64,000 nt of DNA from Sulfitobacter marinus (GCF_900116285.1 NZ_FPAJ01000007.1:79363-143362); one strand, 5' to 3'; shown: positions 44,717-53,979, counted from the stretch's first letter. Translations and numbers: made by a program. The notes: generated by a model from the sequence alone, not told the origin.

Positions 44717-46429
44717 ATGGCGATTGCCGAAAGGGATTTTGTGCGAGACACGGGCACCAATATTCGGGACGGCGATGTCGTGCTGGGCGACGATTGGGTT
44801 GCGCCAGATACGGAAGCGACCGAGGAATTGCGTGGCAGCCGTGCGCGCCGAGGCCTGTTTTCGTTGCGGACTTCGCCACTGACCCGCAAGATCATTACAT
44901 TCAATCTGATTGCATTGAACGTTCTGGTCGCCGGGATTTTATACCTCAATTCATCGCGCGACAGTCTGGCGGTTCAACGCGGTGCGTCGCTGGTTTCTGA
45001 GGCCGAGCTGATCGCCGATATTTTTGAAGCGCAGCTGCCCGCTGGTGCGACGATCGATTTGGCCGCGAATGAACCAATTGATGTGGCCGCCAGCCTGAGC
45101 CGTTTGGATCTGCGCAGCGGGGTTGAGGTTTTCGTTTTCGCACCTGACCAGACCCTTTTGACTAGGTCGGAAGGCCGGACCCCGACAGAGGCCCCTCGTC
45201 AGCGCGGAAAAACCTTTTTGACAGACGGTCTGAACTGGCTGTGGTCCAAGCTCTCGAACCCCTTTGGAGAGGTCCCGCCTGCTGATGTCTTGCCGATCCA
45301 AGATCAGCTTAAGACCATGGTTGCGGAGACGCTGTCGGGCGGCACGCAAATTCAGAACAACCTTGATGCTGATGGTGGCACGCTGTTTACGGTTTCCACG
45401 CCCATTTCCCAAAACGGCACGCCGATTGGTGTGGTTGCGGTGACATCTGCGGCCGGTGAGATTGACGAACTGGTGCGCGGCGAACGCGAGCGTGTCTTGC
45501 AGATGTTCGTTATCGCAACATTGGTGTCCATAGGTCTTAGCCTTGTGTTGGCGTCGACGATTGCGAACCCGCTGGCCGATTTGGCCGCAGCGGCTGAACT
45601 GGGGCGCGACAAGGATGCGCGCAAGATGAACCCGGGACGTATCCGAATTCCCGACCTCACCGCGCGCCCGGACGAGATCGGCAGGCTGTCTGGCGCGCTG
45701 CGCGGGATGGTGTCGGCATTGTATAATCGCATCGACGGAAACGAACAGTTTGCGGCTGATGTGGCCCATGAGATCAAAAACCCGCTGGCGTCGCTCCGGT
45801 CTGCCGTTGGGACGTTGCGGTTGATCAAACGCGAGGACCAGCGCGAAAAACTGCTTGATGTTATTGATCATGATGTGCGGCGTCTTGATCGGTTGGTCAG
45901 CGACATTTCCAACGCATCGCGTTTGGACAGCGAGCTGGTTAAAGAAGAAGAAGAGCCGTTTGATCTGCTCGCGATGATCGGCAACCTGTCGCAATATCTG
46001 GGCGAAGATGCCCGCAAAAAAGGCATCGATTTCATCACCGATTTGCCGAGCGAACCGATTGTTGTTCACGGGCTCGAGGCGCGGCTTGCACAGGTTTTTG
46101 TGAACCTGATCACCAATGCCACGTCTTTCTGCGAAGATGGCGATGCGATCCGGGTCTGGGCGCGCAAACGTGAAAATCGTGTTTTGGTTGTTGTCGAAGA
46201 TACCGGCCCCGGTATCCCCGATCAGGCGCTTTCCAAGATCTTCAAACGGTTCTATTCACAACGGCCTGACGAACATTTTGGCAATAACTCCGGCCTTGGT
46301 TTGGCGATCTCAAAACAGATCGTCGAGGCGCATGGCGGTGTGATCTGGGCCGAGAACATTCGCCCGACAGAGGCAGACATCACGTCCGAGCCGCTTGGCG
46401 CGCGCTTTGTCGTCGGCCTTCCCATTTAG
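44717..46429 (+). CDS. chvG: Sensor histidine kinase ChvG
   Basis: 570 residues. Cytoplasmic N-terminus, membrane helices at about 59-78 and 263-281 around a periplasmic sensor domain, HAMP segment, then the dimerisation helix with His351 in ADVAHEIKNPLASL, and an ATPase domain with NLITNATSFC, VEDTGPGIP and GLGLAISKQIVEAHGG. In rhizobia ChvG is held in check by the periplasmic protein ExoR; no exoR is seen here. Paired with ChvI, followed by hprK after three bases. Confidence 0.93.
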   Translation: MAIAERDFVRDTGTNIRDGDVVLGDDWVAPDTEATEELRGSRARRGLFSLRTSPLTRKIITFNLIALNVLVAGILYLNSSRDSLAVQRGASLVSEAELIADIFEAQLPAGATIDLAANEPIDVAASLSRLDLRSGVEVFVFAPDQTLLTRSEGRTPTEAPRQRGKTFLTDGLNWLWSKLSNPFGEVPPADVLPIQDQLKTMVAETLSGGTQIQNNLDADGGTLFTVSTPISQNGTPIGVVAVTSAAGEIDELVRGERERVLQMFVIATLVSIGLSLVLASTIANPLADLAAAAELGRDKDARKMNPGRIRIPDLTARPDEIGRLSGALRGMVSALYNRIDGNEQFAADVAHEIKNPLASLRSAVGTLRLIKREDQREKLLDVIDHDVRRLDRLVSDISNASRLDSELVKEEEEPFDLLAMIGNLSQYLGEDARKKGIDFITDLPSEPIVVHGLEARLAQVFVNLITNATSFCEDGDAIRVWARKRENRVLVVVEDTGPGIPDQALSKIFKRFYSQRPDEHFGNNSGLGLAISKQIVEAHGGVIWAENIRPTEADITSEPLGARFVVGLPI

Positions 46430-46432
46430 GGC

Positions 46433-46876
46433 GTGGCTGACGCCCCCTTGTCCGAGCAGGTGATCCACGCCACCACGGTGTGTGTCGGTGATCGCGGGCT
46501 GATTATTCTAGGTCCTTCAGGCGCGGGCAAATCAACACTGGCCCTACAGCTTTTGGCGCTTGGCGCTGTGCTGGTTGCAGACGACCGAACCCACATCGCC
46601 CACACTGCTTTGGGTCTTGTCGCTCAATGCCCTTCCGCTATCTGCGGGATGATCGAAGCGCGCGGGGTCGGGATTCTGCATCTGCCATATGAACAGGCCG
46701 TCCCGATCTGTCTGGCGGTAGATATGGGGCAAGACGAAGCAGAGAGACTCCCGGCCCCTCATGAGGTAAAGTTGTTGGGGCAATCCGTGCCATGCTTACA
46801 CAAAAGTGACGGGCCGCATTTTGCTGCGGTTCTTTTCCTCAGCCTTCAAAACGTGCAACCAAAACCAAATGTCTGA
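46433..46876 (+). CDS. hprK: HPr kinase/phosphorylase, short catalytic-domain form
   Basis: 147 residues with a GTG start, about half the length of the Firmicute enzyme; the N-terminal regulatory domain is absent. Walker A GPSGAGKST (Lys33), VADDRTHI and the HprK signature GMIEARGVGILHLPY are present. It should phosphorylate HPr on Ser46, the target encoded at 48.2 kb. Such short HprK proteins next to chvG are typical of alphaproteobacteria. The end overlaps rapZ by 8 bp. Confidence 0.92.
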   Translation: MADAPLSEQVIHATTVCVGDRGLIILGPSGAGKSTLALQLLALGAVLVADDRTHIAHTALGLVAQCPSAICGMIEARGVGILHLPYEQAVPICLAVDMGQDEAERLPAPHEVKLLGQSVPCLHKSDGPHFAAVLFLSLQNVQPKPNV

Positions 46877-47762
46877 TATTTTGAAAGATACCCGCCGCGT
46901 TGTTGTGGTTACCGGCCCCGCCGGCGCTGGCCGGTCCTCTGCGCTAAATGTGCTTGAGGATGCGGGCTTTGAGGTGATTGATAATATCCCCTTGCGCATG
47001 TTGCTGGCGCTGCTGGACGCCCCGGGGCAGATCCGGCCTATGGCCCTAGGCATTGATCAAAGAAACCGCGATTTCTCGACCGATCGGGTGACCGAAGTGA
47101 TTGCCCAAATGCGGGCGCGGCCCGATGTTCAGGTTGAACTGCTATATCTCGATTGTGCCACAGACGTCCTGCTGCGTCGTTTCTCCGAAACCCGCCGCCG
47201 TCATCCCTTGGCGCTCGCGGATGCGCCCTCCGAAGGGATCAGGCTAGAGAAAGAACTGCTGGCCCCAGTGCGGGCACAGGCTGATACGTTGATCGACACG
47301 ACCGAGCTGAACATTCACCAGCTGCGCGAAGAAATCGAACATTGGTTCGCCGTTGATGGCACGCATCACCTAAGCGTTTCGGTCCAGTCCTTCTCCTACA
47401 AGCGCGGCCTGCCCCGTAGTGTCGACATGGTTTTCGACTGCCGGTTCCTGCGCAACCCATTTTGGGATCCGGCCTTGCGATCCTTGAACGGGACGGACAA
47501 AGCGGTCCAGGACTATGTCAAACAGGACCCGCTTTATCCACCGTTCGCCAAGCAGGTTCTTGATCTCAGCTTGTTGATTTTGCCCGCATGCCAGTCAGAA
47601 GGGAAATCCCATATTTCAATCGCGTTTGGGTGTACGGGCGGCCAACATCGTTCGGTCACTTTGGCGCAATCTCACGCTTTCAGCCTTGCAGAAGAGGGCT
47701 GGCAGGTGTCAATTAGGCACCGCGAACTGGACCAGAAAAAGCGGGAAGAGACGGCGCGTTGA
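46869..47762 (+). CDS. rapZ: RNase adapter protein RapZ
   Basis: 297 residues. N-terminal P-loop domain with VVVVTGPAGAGRSSALN: the Walker A lysine is replaced by Arg22. The C-terminal domain has the conserved FSYKRGLPRSVDMVFDCRFL, NPFWDPALRSLNGTDKAV and FGCTGGQHRSV. In enterics RapZ binds GlcN6P and steers small RNA decay; in alphaproteobacteria its role is linked to the PTS genes beside it. The ATG at 46869 begins MSDILKD. Its stop overlaps the next start (TTGA). Confidence 0.93.
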   Translation: MSDILKDTRRVVVVTGPAGAGRSSALNVLEDAGFEVIDNIPLRMLLALLDAPGQIRPMALGIDQRNRDFSTDRVTEVIAQMRARPDVQVELLYLDCATDVLLRRFSETRRRHPLALADAPSEGIRLEKELLAPVRAQADTLIDTTELNIHQLREEIEHWFAVDGTHHLSVSVQSFSYKRGLPRSVDMVFDCRFLRNPFWDPALRSLNGTDKAVQDYVKQDPLYPPFAKQVLDLSLLILPACQSEGKSHISIAFGCTGGQHRSVTLAQSHAFSLAEEGWQVSIRHRELDQKKREETAR

Positions 47763-48151
47763 TAGGCATTGTTATCGTAGCACATGGAGGGCTGGCCAAA
47801 GAATACTTGGCAGCAATCGAACATGTTGTCGGATCCCAAAATGGTGTCCGCGCTATTTCTATTGATGCCGATCATGACCGCAGCGTCAAGGAACAGGAAA
47901 TCTGCGAAGCCGCCAATGCAGTTGATACCGGCGGCGGCGTTGTCGTTGTGACCGACCTGTTCGGAGGATCGCCGTCAAATCTTAGTCTCTTGGCGTGTCG
48001 TCCTGAAAACCGGCGCATTCTTTACGGTGCCAACTTGCCCATGCTTATCAAATTAGCCAAGTCGCGCGACCTAGATGTTCCCGAAGCCGTTCGCGCCGCG
48101 CTTGCTGCGGGTCGGAAATATATCGATAGCCAAAATGTCAGCGCAGGATAA
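47759..48151 (+). CDS. PTS EIIA component, mannose-type (regulatory)
   Basis: 130 residues, TTG start overlapping the rapZ stop. The phosphorylated histidine is His9 in IVIVAHGGLAKEYL; VVVVTDLFGGSPSNLSL is the family core, and the C-terminus is GANLPMLIKLAKSR-like. No sugar-specific membrane component is near, so it is a regulatory phosphate acceptor from HPr rather than part of a sugar uptake system. Confidence 0.9.
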   Translation: MIGIVIVAHGGLAKEYLAAIEHVVGSQNGVRAISIDADHDRSVKEQEICEAANAVDTGGGVVVVTDLFGGSPSNLSLLACRPENRRILYGANLPMLIKLAKSRDLDVPEAVRAALAAGRKYIDSQNVSAG

Positions 48152-48161
48152 AGGCCTCTAG

Positions 48162-48431
48162 ATGACCCAGGTTTCTCTGAAGATCGTCAACGAAAAGGGG
48201 CTGCATGCCCGGGCTTCCGCCAAACTGGTCGAGGTCGTCGAAGCGTTCGATGCGCGCGCGGAGGTCTGCAAGGACGGTATGTCTGCGTCAGGTGACAGCA
48301 TTATGGGGCTGTTGATGCTGGCGGCGTCCAAGGGGTCGACCATCGATGTACAGACCTCCGGCCCCGATCAGGATGCGCTGGCCGAAGCGTTAACCGCGCT
48401 TGTGGCCGACAAATTTGGCGAAGGTCATTAG
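48162..48431 (+). CDS. ptsH: Phosphocarrier protein HPr
   Basis: 89 residues. His15 in KGLHARASAKLVE takes phosphate from enzyme I; Ser46 in SGDSIMGLLMLAASKG is the HprK target. Both sites are intact, so the two-input switch is complete. Eleven bases after the EIIA gene. Enzyme I is not in this window. Confidence 0.95.
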   Translation: MTQVSLKIVNEKGLHARASAKLVEVVEAFDARAEVCKDGMSASGDSIMGLLMLAASKGSTIDVQTSGPDQDALAEALTALVADKFGEGH

Positions 48432-48479
48432 GCCAGTAAACCTGCGAATGATCCGCCTCCGTGTTATGGACCTCTCGTT

Positions 48480-49370
48480 TTGATAGATGATAGCCAGTCA
48501 ATTCAAGCTCCGCTTAAGCCGGAAGAAGACGTAGACACCGTTTTCTTCACTAAATACGACCGCCGAAGCCTGTCATATGCGTCTACTTTTGATCACCCGA
48601 TCAAGTCGCGCGTGATCAGCTTGATCGAGCTTTTTACAGGCAAGATTTCGATTCTCAGAATGATCCGCAAGTTGGAATCAAATGGCGCGCCGAAGGGGCA
48701 GGGGTTCTGGCGCGCCGCTCTGGATACGATGGGTATCGAGCTAACAACACCCCAACATCAACTTGATCGCATTCCCAAATCGGGGCCTGTTGTCGTCGTT
48801 GCTAACCACCCCCATGGCATGGTCGATGGTATGATCTTCGCTGATTTGATCGGCCGGGTGCGCCCCGACTACCGGATTTTGACCCGCTCTTTGCTGACTT
48901 CGATTGACGAAGTGGCTGGCAGCTACATGATTCCTGTGCCGTTTCCCCACGATCCCGACGCGCAGCACAAAGGCGTTGAGATGCGCGCAAAGGCAATGTC
49001 CTTCCTAAGAGAAGGCGGCGTCGTCGCATTGTTCCCGTCCGGTGTCGTCGCCTCGTCCGAGACCTATTTTGGCCCGGCGATTGAGGCCGAGTGGAATGTG
49101 TTCACTGCAAAGATGATACGCCGCTCGGGTGCCCAGGTTGTGCCGATGAAGTTCCCGGGTGCGAATAGCCGTGCGTACCAGATCGCCAACAAAATCTCAC
49201 CAATGCTGCGTCAGGGCCTTTTGCTGCATGAGATTGTCCATTCTTGCAACAAACCCCAAGGTCCAATTGTCGGCCATCCGCTGACCGATGCGCAGTTGGA
49301 CAAATTCCAAGACGACCCGCGCGGCTTGATGGCATGGTTGCGCAGCCACACGCTTAACCTCAAAGACTGA
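48480..49370 (+). CDS. 1-acyl-glycerophosphate-type acyltransferase (PlsC family)
   Basis: 296 residues. The acyltransferase motif is VVVVANHPHGMVDGMIF (HxxxxD), with ALFPSGVVASSETYFG as the second block. A helical segment precedes. The TTG at 48480 is the only reasonable start; the next in-frame Met is far inside. The long N-terminus and motif spacing resemble the ornithine-lipid or lysophospholipid acyltransferases, but substrate is uncertain. Convergent with hbd, 67 bp away. Confidence 0.85.
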   Translation: MIDDSQSIQAPLKPEEDVDTVFFTKYDRRSLSYASTFDHPIKSRVISLIELFTGKISILRMIRKLESNGAPKGQGFWRAALDTMGIELTTPQHQLDRIPKSGPVVVVANHPHGMVDGMIFADLIGRVRPDYRILTRSLLTSIDEVAGSYMIPVPFPHDPDAQHKGVEMRAKAMSFLREGGVVALFPSGVVASSETYFGPAIEAEWNVFTAKMIRRSGAQVVPMKFPGANSRAYQIANKISPMLRQGLLLHEIVHSCNKPQGPIVGHPLTDAQLDKFQDDPRGLMAWLRSHTLNLKD

Positions 49371-49402
49371 CTGGCTTCCAAATGGCCTAAAATCCCGGGG
49401 GT

Positions 49403-49420
49403 CTGGGGGATGGCCCCCAG
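49403..49420. terminator. GC-rich hairpin between acyltransferase and hbd
   Basis: CTGGGGG-ATGG-CCCCCAG with extra flanking GGCC/GG pairing. It lies in the 67-bp convergent gap. The GC-rich look matches short palindromic sequences common between genes in this family, so repeat rather than true terminator is possible. Confidence 0.5.
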
Positions 49421-49437
49421 GCCGTTTCAGTCGATCG

Positions 49438-50313
49438 TCAACGGGTCGGTACTGGCACATCGCCGCGGTAGTCGTAAAACCCGCGCTGCGACTTGCGGCC
49501 AAGCCATCCGGCCTCAACGTATTTGGTCAGCAATGGGCAGGGCCGGTATTTGGTATCGGCCAATCCATCATGCAGCACGTTCATAATGGCCAAGCACGTA
49601 TCGAGACCAATAAAGTCAGCCAGTTCAAGCGGCCCCATCGGATGATTGGCCCCCAGCTTGAGCGAGCTATCGATGGATTCGACGGATCCCACGCCTTCGT
49701 ACAGCGTATAAACGGCTTCATTAATCATCGGCATCAGGATTCTGTTTACAATAAACGCGGGGAAATCTTCGGCAGATGCGGCGGTTTTACCCAGCTTCTC
49801 AACAACAGCCTTACATGCCGCAAAGGTCTCCTTGTCCGTGGCGATTCCCCGGATCAGTTCAACCAATTGCATGACGGGGACGGGGTTCATGAAGTGGAAA
49901 CCCATGAATTTTTCCGGCCGGTCCGTCCGGCTGGCAAGCCGCGTGATTGAGATAGAAGACGTGTTTGACGTCAGGATGGTGGTCGGCTTGAGATGCGGGA
50001 TCAAGTCCTCGAAAATCGCCTGCTTGACAGTTTCGCGTTCCGTCGCGGCCTCAATGACCAGATCGCTCTGACCAAGATCGCTTAGGGTCTGTGTGGCTGT
50101 AATTCGGGCAAGCGCCGCGTCGCGGTCGGCCTCTTTGACTTTGCCGCGACTGACCTGACGGTCAAGGTTGCTGGTGATGGTTTCAACGGCAGCTTGCAGA
50201 GCCTCGGCACTGACGTCGGTCAACAGAACATCGTAGCCTGCCAGGGCCATAACATGGGCAATGCCGTTGCCCATCTGGCCTGCGCCAACGATGCCGATTG
50301 TCTGGATATCCAT
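49438..50313 (-). CDS. hbd: 3-hydroxybutyryl-CoA dehydrogenase
   Basis: 291 residues. NAD-binding loop GAGQMGNGIAHVMALAGYDV, catalytic His in FMGFHFMNPVPVMQLVEL, and C-terminal helical domain (PMGPLELADFIGLDTCLAIM). It interconverts acetoacetyl-CoA and 3-hydroxybutyryl-CoA in fatty acid, PHB or ethylmalonyl-CoA routes. It stands alone, convergent with the acyltransferase and divergent from the DUF6473 gene. Confidence 0.94.
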   Translation of the reverse strand: MDIQTIGIVGAGQMGNGIAHVMALAGYDVLLTDVSAEALQAAVETITSNLDRQVSRGKVKEADRDAALARITATQTLSDLGQSDLVIEAATERETVKQAIFEDLIPHLKPTTILTSNTSSISITRLASRTDRPEKFMGFHFMNPVPVMQLVELIRGIATDKETFAACKAVVEKLGKTAASAEDFPAFIVNRILMPMINEAVYTLYEGVGSVESIDSSLKLGANHPMGPLELADFIGLDTCLAIMNVLHDGLADTKYRPCPLLTKYVEAGWLGRKSQRGFYDYRGDVPVPTR

Positions 50314-50471
50314 GCGCTGTCCTTTGTGGTTTTGCGCGCAGCATAGGGCGCAGGAGGCGGTGGCCGCAAGGGCCGGAACTCATGATAAGTTCTCACAAAT
50401 ACAGTCTTTAAGGTATTTGAAAACCTTTGCAGTCATCTTGGGTCTCGGGTGAGTTAAAAAGGGTGGGTGTA

Positions 50472-51302
50472 ATGACCTATGTTGCAATGGGGCCGGGGGC
50501 TCTGGACTATCAGCCGTGCAGGTATGGTACGTCAAAATTACTGTTCAGGGGGCCCAAGCGCACACTGGATAAGCCGTATGTCGCGTTTATAGGCGGGACA
50601 GAAACCTATGGGCGTTTTATTGAGAAACCGTTTGCCGCGCTGGTTGAAGAAGAAACCGGTCAGCGGTGCGTCAATTTTGGGTGCTTGAATGCGGGGATAG
50701 ATGTGTTCGCGCGCGACCCCTATGTGCCCCAGGCCGCATCCGAGGCGGTGATCACTGTGGTACAGGTGATGGGTGCCCAAAACATGAGCAATCGTTTCTA
50801 TTCGGTACATCCGCGGCGTAACGACCGGTTTTTAGCACCGTCTGATCTGCTCAAGACGATATTTCGCGAGATCGATTTTTCGGAATTCCACTTTAACAAG
50901 CATTTGTTGACCACGCTGCGGCAAGCGTCGCCAGACCGCTTCGATGCAATTTACAAGGAATTGCAATCCGCTTGGGTCACACGGATGCGGCTTTTGGTCG
51001 AAAACATGCAGGGAAAGGTTATTCTGCTTTGGTTTGCCAACCATCAGCCTGCTGAAACTATCCTGCCGATCAACGGACTTGGCGATGATCCATTGTTTGT
51101 GACGCGCTCTATGATGGCGCAGGTCGCGCCTTATGTCGCGCAGGTGGTCGAAGTTATCCCATCGGCCTTGGCCCAAGAGGACGGGACTGAGGGAATGGTC
51201 TTTGCCCCGCTCGAAGCATTGGTCGCCAAGGAGTTTCCGGGGCCGCGCGCCCATGCAGAAGCGGCAGCAGCCGTGGTTCAGGCCATGTCAGAGATAACCT
51301 AA
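50472..51302 (+). CDS. DUF6473-family protein
   Basis: 276 residues, cytoplasmic. Family-like pattern: ALDYQPCRYGTSKLLFRGPK at the start, VAFIGGTETYGRFIEKP, then VVQVMGAQNMSNRFYSVHPR, FHFNKHLLTTL and LLWFANHQPAETI. I recall this family from Roseobacter genomes. GGTETYGR...MGAQNMSN looks like a flavodoxin/SGNH-like nucleotide fold but no catalytic triad is evident. The ATG at 50472 is chosen over two GTG codons just upstream. Function unknown. Convergent with etfA. Confidence 0.82.
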   Translation: MTYVAMGPGALDYQPCRYGTSKLLFRGPKRTLDKPYVAFIGGTETYGRFIEKPFAALVEEETGQRCVNFGCLNAGIDVFARDPYVPQAASEAVITVVQVMGAQNMSNRFYSVHPRRNDRFLAPSDLLKTIFREIDFSEFHFNKHLLTTLRQASPDRFDAIYKELQSAWVTRMRLLVENMQGKVILLWFANHQPAETILPINGLGDDPLFVTRSMMAQVAPYVAQVVEVIPSALAQEDGTEGMVFAPLEALVAKEFPGPRAHAEAAAAVVQAMSEIT

Positions 51303-51314
51303 CCGACGCTCAAA

Positions 51315-51347
51315 ATGAAAAGGCCCGCCATTTCTGACGGGCCATTT
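51315..51347 (-). terminator. Terminator after etfA
   Basis: GGCCCG (51322-51327) and CGGGCC (51338-51343) with a T-run TTTTCATTTTG on the reverse strand. It lies between convergent genes. Confidence 0.8.
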
Positions 51348-51370
51348 GGTGTTCGGTTTTGAAAGCTGGC

Positions 51371-52297
51371 TTACAGCTTTTCGATCAGCTCTGGCACGGC
51401 TTCAAACAGATCGGCAACCAGCCCGTAATCGGCAACCTGAAAAATCGGTGCCTCTTCGTCTTTGTTGATTGCGACGATGATTTTACTGTCTTTCATACCG
51501 GCCAAGTGCTGGATCGCGCCGGAAATACCGACAGCAACATAAAGCTCGGGGGCGACGACCTTGCCGGTCTGGCCCACTTGCCAATCGTTCGGGGCATAGC
51601 CTGAGTCGACCGCAGCACGGGATGCGCCGACGGCGGCACCCAGTTTGTCGGCCAGCTTTTCGATCAGGGCAAAGTCTTCTTCGGAACCGACACCGCGGCC
51701 ACCGGACACAACCACACCAGCCGATGTCAGCTCGGGGCGGTCGCTGGCGGCGACGTGATCTTCAACCCAGGACGACAGGCCAGGATCGGCAGCAGCCGAA
51801 ACTGTCTCGACAGATGCGGAACCACCTGCTCCGGCGGCATCAAATGTCGATGTGCGGAAAGTGATAACCTTCTTTGCATCGGTGGATTTGACCGTCTGAA
51901 CAGCGTTACCCGCATAGATTGGACGCTCGAACGTGTCTGCATCAACAACGCCTGACGCGTCAGAGATGATCATCACGTCCAGCAGCGCCGCAACGCGGGG
52001 CATTACGTTTTTCGCATCTGTCGTCGCCGGGGCAACGATGTGGTCATAGTCATCTGCCATCGACACGATCAATGCCGCTGTCGATTCGGCCAAACGGTGA
52101 CCCAAAGATGCGTCTTCGGCGACGATCACTTTGGACACGCCGTCGATCTTGGAGGCCGCTTCGCCAGCCGCAGCAGCAGAGCTGCCTGCGCATAATACGG
52201 TTACGTCACCGATTTGCTTGGCCGCAGTGACCGCCTTTGCGGTCGCGTCCATCGCCAATTCGCCATCGGTTACTTCTGCAAGGAGTAGAACAGCCAT
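51371..52297 (-). CDS. etfA: Electron transfer flavoprotein alpha subunit
   Basis: 308 residues. N-terminal domain with [15 protein letters not shown]; the C-terminal FAD-binding domain has [55 protein letters not shown] and [18 protein letters not shown], all hallmark. ETF carries electrons from acyl-CoA dehydrogenases (such as that at 37.2 kb) to ETF-ubiquinone oxidoreductase. It shares one base with etfB (TAATG). Confidence 0.96.
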   Translation of the reverse strand: MAVLLLAEVTDGELAMDATAKAVTAAKQIGDVTVLCAGSSAAAAGEAASKIDGVSKVIVAEDASLGHRLAESTAALIVSMADDYDHIVAPATTDAKNVMPRVAALLDVMIISDASGVVDADTFERPIYAGNAVQTVKSTDAKKVITFRTSTFDAAGAGGSASVETVSAAADPGLSSWVEDHVAASDRPELTSAGVVVSGGRGVGSEEDFALIEKLADKLGAAVGASRAAVDSGYAPNDWQVGQTGKVVAPELYVAVGISGAIQHLAGMKDSKIIVAINKDEEAPIFQVADYGLVADLFEAVPELIEKL

Positions 52298-53055
52298 TAC
52301 ACAGCCCCCGCTTCTTTAAGTTTCGCCACAAGCGCGTCAACGCTATCTACTTTGATGCCGGCTGCGCGTTCTGCTGGTTCTACCGTTTTCACGATTTCCA
52401 GACGGTTGCCGACCTCAACGCCGTAATCGGCAGGGGTCTTTTCATCCATCGGCTTTTTCTTGGCCTTCATGATGTTTGGCAGCGATGCGTAGCGTGGTTC
52501 GTTCAGACGCAGGTCAACGGTCACAACCGTTGGCATTGAAACCTTGATGGTTTGCAAACCGCCGTCTACTTCGCGCGTCACAACTGCATTATCGCCATCA
52601 ATCTCGACCTTGGAAGCAAAGGTGGCCTGTGACCAACCCAAAAGGGCAGAAAGCATTTGACCGGTTGCGTTCATGTCGTTGTCGATAGCTTGCTTACCGC
52701 AAAGAACCAGCTCTGGCTTTTCTTCGTCAACAATCGCCTTAAGGATTTTGGCAACAGCCAGCGGTTCGATGTCATTGTGTACATCGTCAGCTGCGACAAC
52801 CAAAATGGCCCGGTCCGCGCCCATGGCCAAAGCGGTGCGCAAGGTTTCTTGCGATTGCTTTACGCCGATGGAAACAACCACGACTTCGTCGACCTGACCG
52901 GCTTCCTTCAGACGGATAGCCTGTTCGACGGAAATCTCATCGAACGGGTTCATGGACATTTTTACATTAGCAAGATCAACACCCGTGCCGTCCGCTTTGA
53001 CGCGTACTTTCACGTTATAGTCGATCACGCGCTTTACAGGTACCAATACCTTCAT
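52297..53055 (-). CDS. etfB: Electron transfer flavoprotein beta subunit
   Basis: 252 residues, AMP-binding partner of etfA. It begins [19 protein letters not shown], contains [37 protein letters not shown] (the recognition loop region) and [20 protein letters not shown]. etfB-etfA order with one-base overlap, a coupled two-gene operon ending at the terminator near 51.3 kb. The 145 bp upstream hold no clear site I can name. Confidence 0.96.
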   Translation of the reverse strand: MKVLVPVKRVIDYNVKVRVKADGTGVDLANVKMSMNPFDEISVEQAIRLKEAGQVDEVVVVSIGVKQSQETLRTALAMGADRAILVVAADDVHNDIEPLAVAKILKAIVDEEKPELVLCGKQAIDNDMNATGQMLSALLGWSQATFASKVEIDGDNAVVTREVDGGLQTIKVSMPTVVTVDLRLNEPRYASLPNIMKAKKKPMDEKTPADYGVEVGNRLEIVKTVEPAERAAGIKVDSVDALVAKLKEAGAV

Positions 53056-53200
53056 GGGCGTTATCTCTCCTCAGTTTACGACTCGGTGTTTTTGGCCAAG
53101 TCATTTGAACTCTTCGTCGGTGTAGCGGAGCATCTTGTATCAAAACAGATCAAAAACGGCATTTTGCGTTGTTTGGACGCGGCGTTTTCAATTACTTTTG

Positions 53201-53773
53201 TCACCTATTTGCCCCGGGCACCCACAAAACATCATTTTCACCGCTGTTATTCGCCATGCGAGCAGCCACAAAAAACCAATCACTCAGACGGTTGAGATAG
53301 CGAATGGCGGCCTCGTTCACGTCTTCTTGCTGCGCCAAAAGGACAGTCAGGCGTTCCGCGCGCCGCGCGACTGTGCGGCAGACATGCAGATGTGCGGCCA
53401 ACTCGCTGCCGCCGGGCAGGATGAAACTGCGCAGCGGGGCAAGGTCTTTATTCATCACGTCGATTTCGCGCTCTAGGCGGTTCACTTGTTCTGGGGCGAT
53501 GCGTAGGGGCGGGTATTCCGCGTTTGCGTCGGCGCTCATGTCCGGGCGGCACAGATCGGCGCCGACATCAAACAGATCATTCTGAATGCGGGACAATGCC
53601 AGATCGGTTTCACCTGTGGCCATCAAACGGGCGACGCCGACAAAACAGTTTAATTCGTCTGAGGTGCCATAGGCCTCGACCCGGGTGTCGTGTTTCGGCA
53701 CGCGCGTCCCGTTGCCAAGCGCTGTATCGCCTTTGTCGCCGGTGCGGGTGTAGATTTTGTTCAGAACAACCAT
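53201..53773 (-). CDS. Cob(I)alamin adenosyltransferase, PduO type
   Basis: 190 residues, all-helical. It begins with the family ATP loop YTRTGDKGDTALGNGTRV, then VEAYGTSDELNCFVG, SFILPGGSELAAHLHVCRTV and RYLNRLSDWFFVAARM, which are PduO signatures. It adds adenosine to cob(I)alamin to make adenosylcobalamin, the cofactor for ethylmalonyl-CoA and methylmalonyl-CoA mutases. Shares one base with the upstream membrane-protein stop (TGATG). Confidence 0.94.
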   Translation of the reverse strand: MVVLNKIYTRTGDKGDTALGNGTRVPKHDTRVEAYGTSDELNCFVGVARLMATGETDLALSRIQNDLFDVGADLCRPDMSADANAEYPPLRIAPEQVNRLEREIDVMNKDLAPLRSFILPGGSELAAHLHVCRTVARRAERLTVLLAQQEDVNEAAIRYLNRLSDWFFVAARMANNSGENDVLWVPGANR

Positions 53774-53979
53774 CAGCCGGCATCCTTGCGTAGATAGACA
53801 TATATCACGATCAAAACCACGGCGATAAACTGCGAAATAAGCCGCAGCCGCATCAGCTTGTTTGAATTGCGCTTGTTAAAGTCGCCGCCGCTGGCAAAAC
53901 CGCCCAATCCCATAATCAGAATGATGATAACAGCCAGCACTGCGATGCAGACGAGTATGAAAAGAGGATCCGAGAACAT
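53773..53979 (-). CDS. Small twin-transmembrane protein
   Basis: 68 residues with two hydrophobic helices (PLFILVCIAVLAVIIILIMG and LISQFIAVVLIVIYVYLR) joined by a Gly/Asn/Lys-rich loop GFASGGDFNKRNSNKLMRLR. Matches the HIG1-like twin-helix family seen beside pduO in this bacterial group. Function unknown; HIG1 proteins modulate respiratory supercomplexes in mitochondria. Coupled to the adenosyltransferase. Confidence 0.8.
   Translation of the reverse strand: MFSDPLFILVCIAVLAVIIILIMGLGGFASGGDFNKRNSNKLMRLRLISQFIAVVLIVIYVYLRKDAG

Noticed and set aside
44951..46069. 372-codon minus-strand frame inside chvG
   Set aside because: Antisense shadow; Asn/Arg/Gln-rich with no domain, and chvG is intact.
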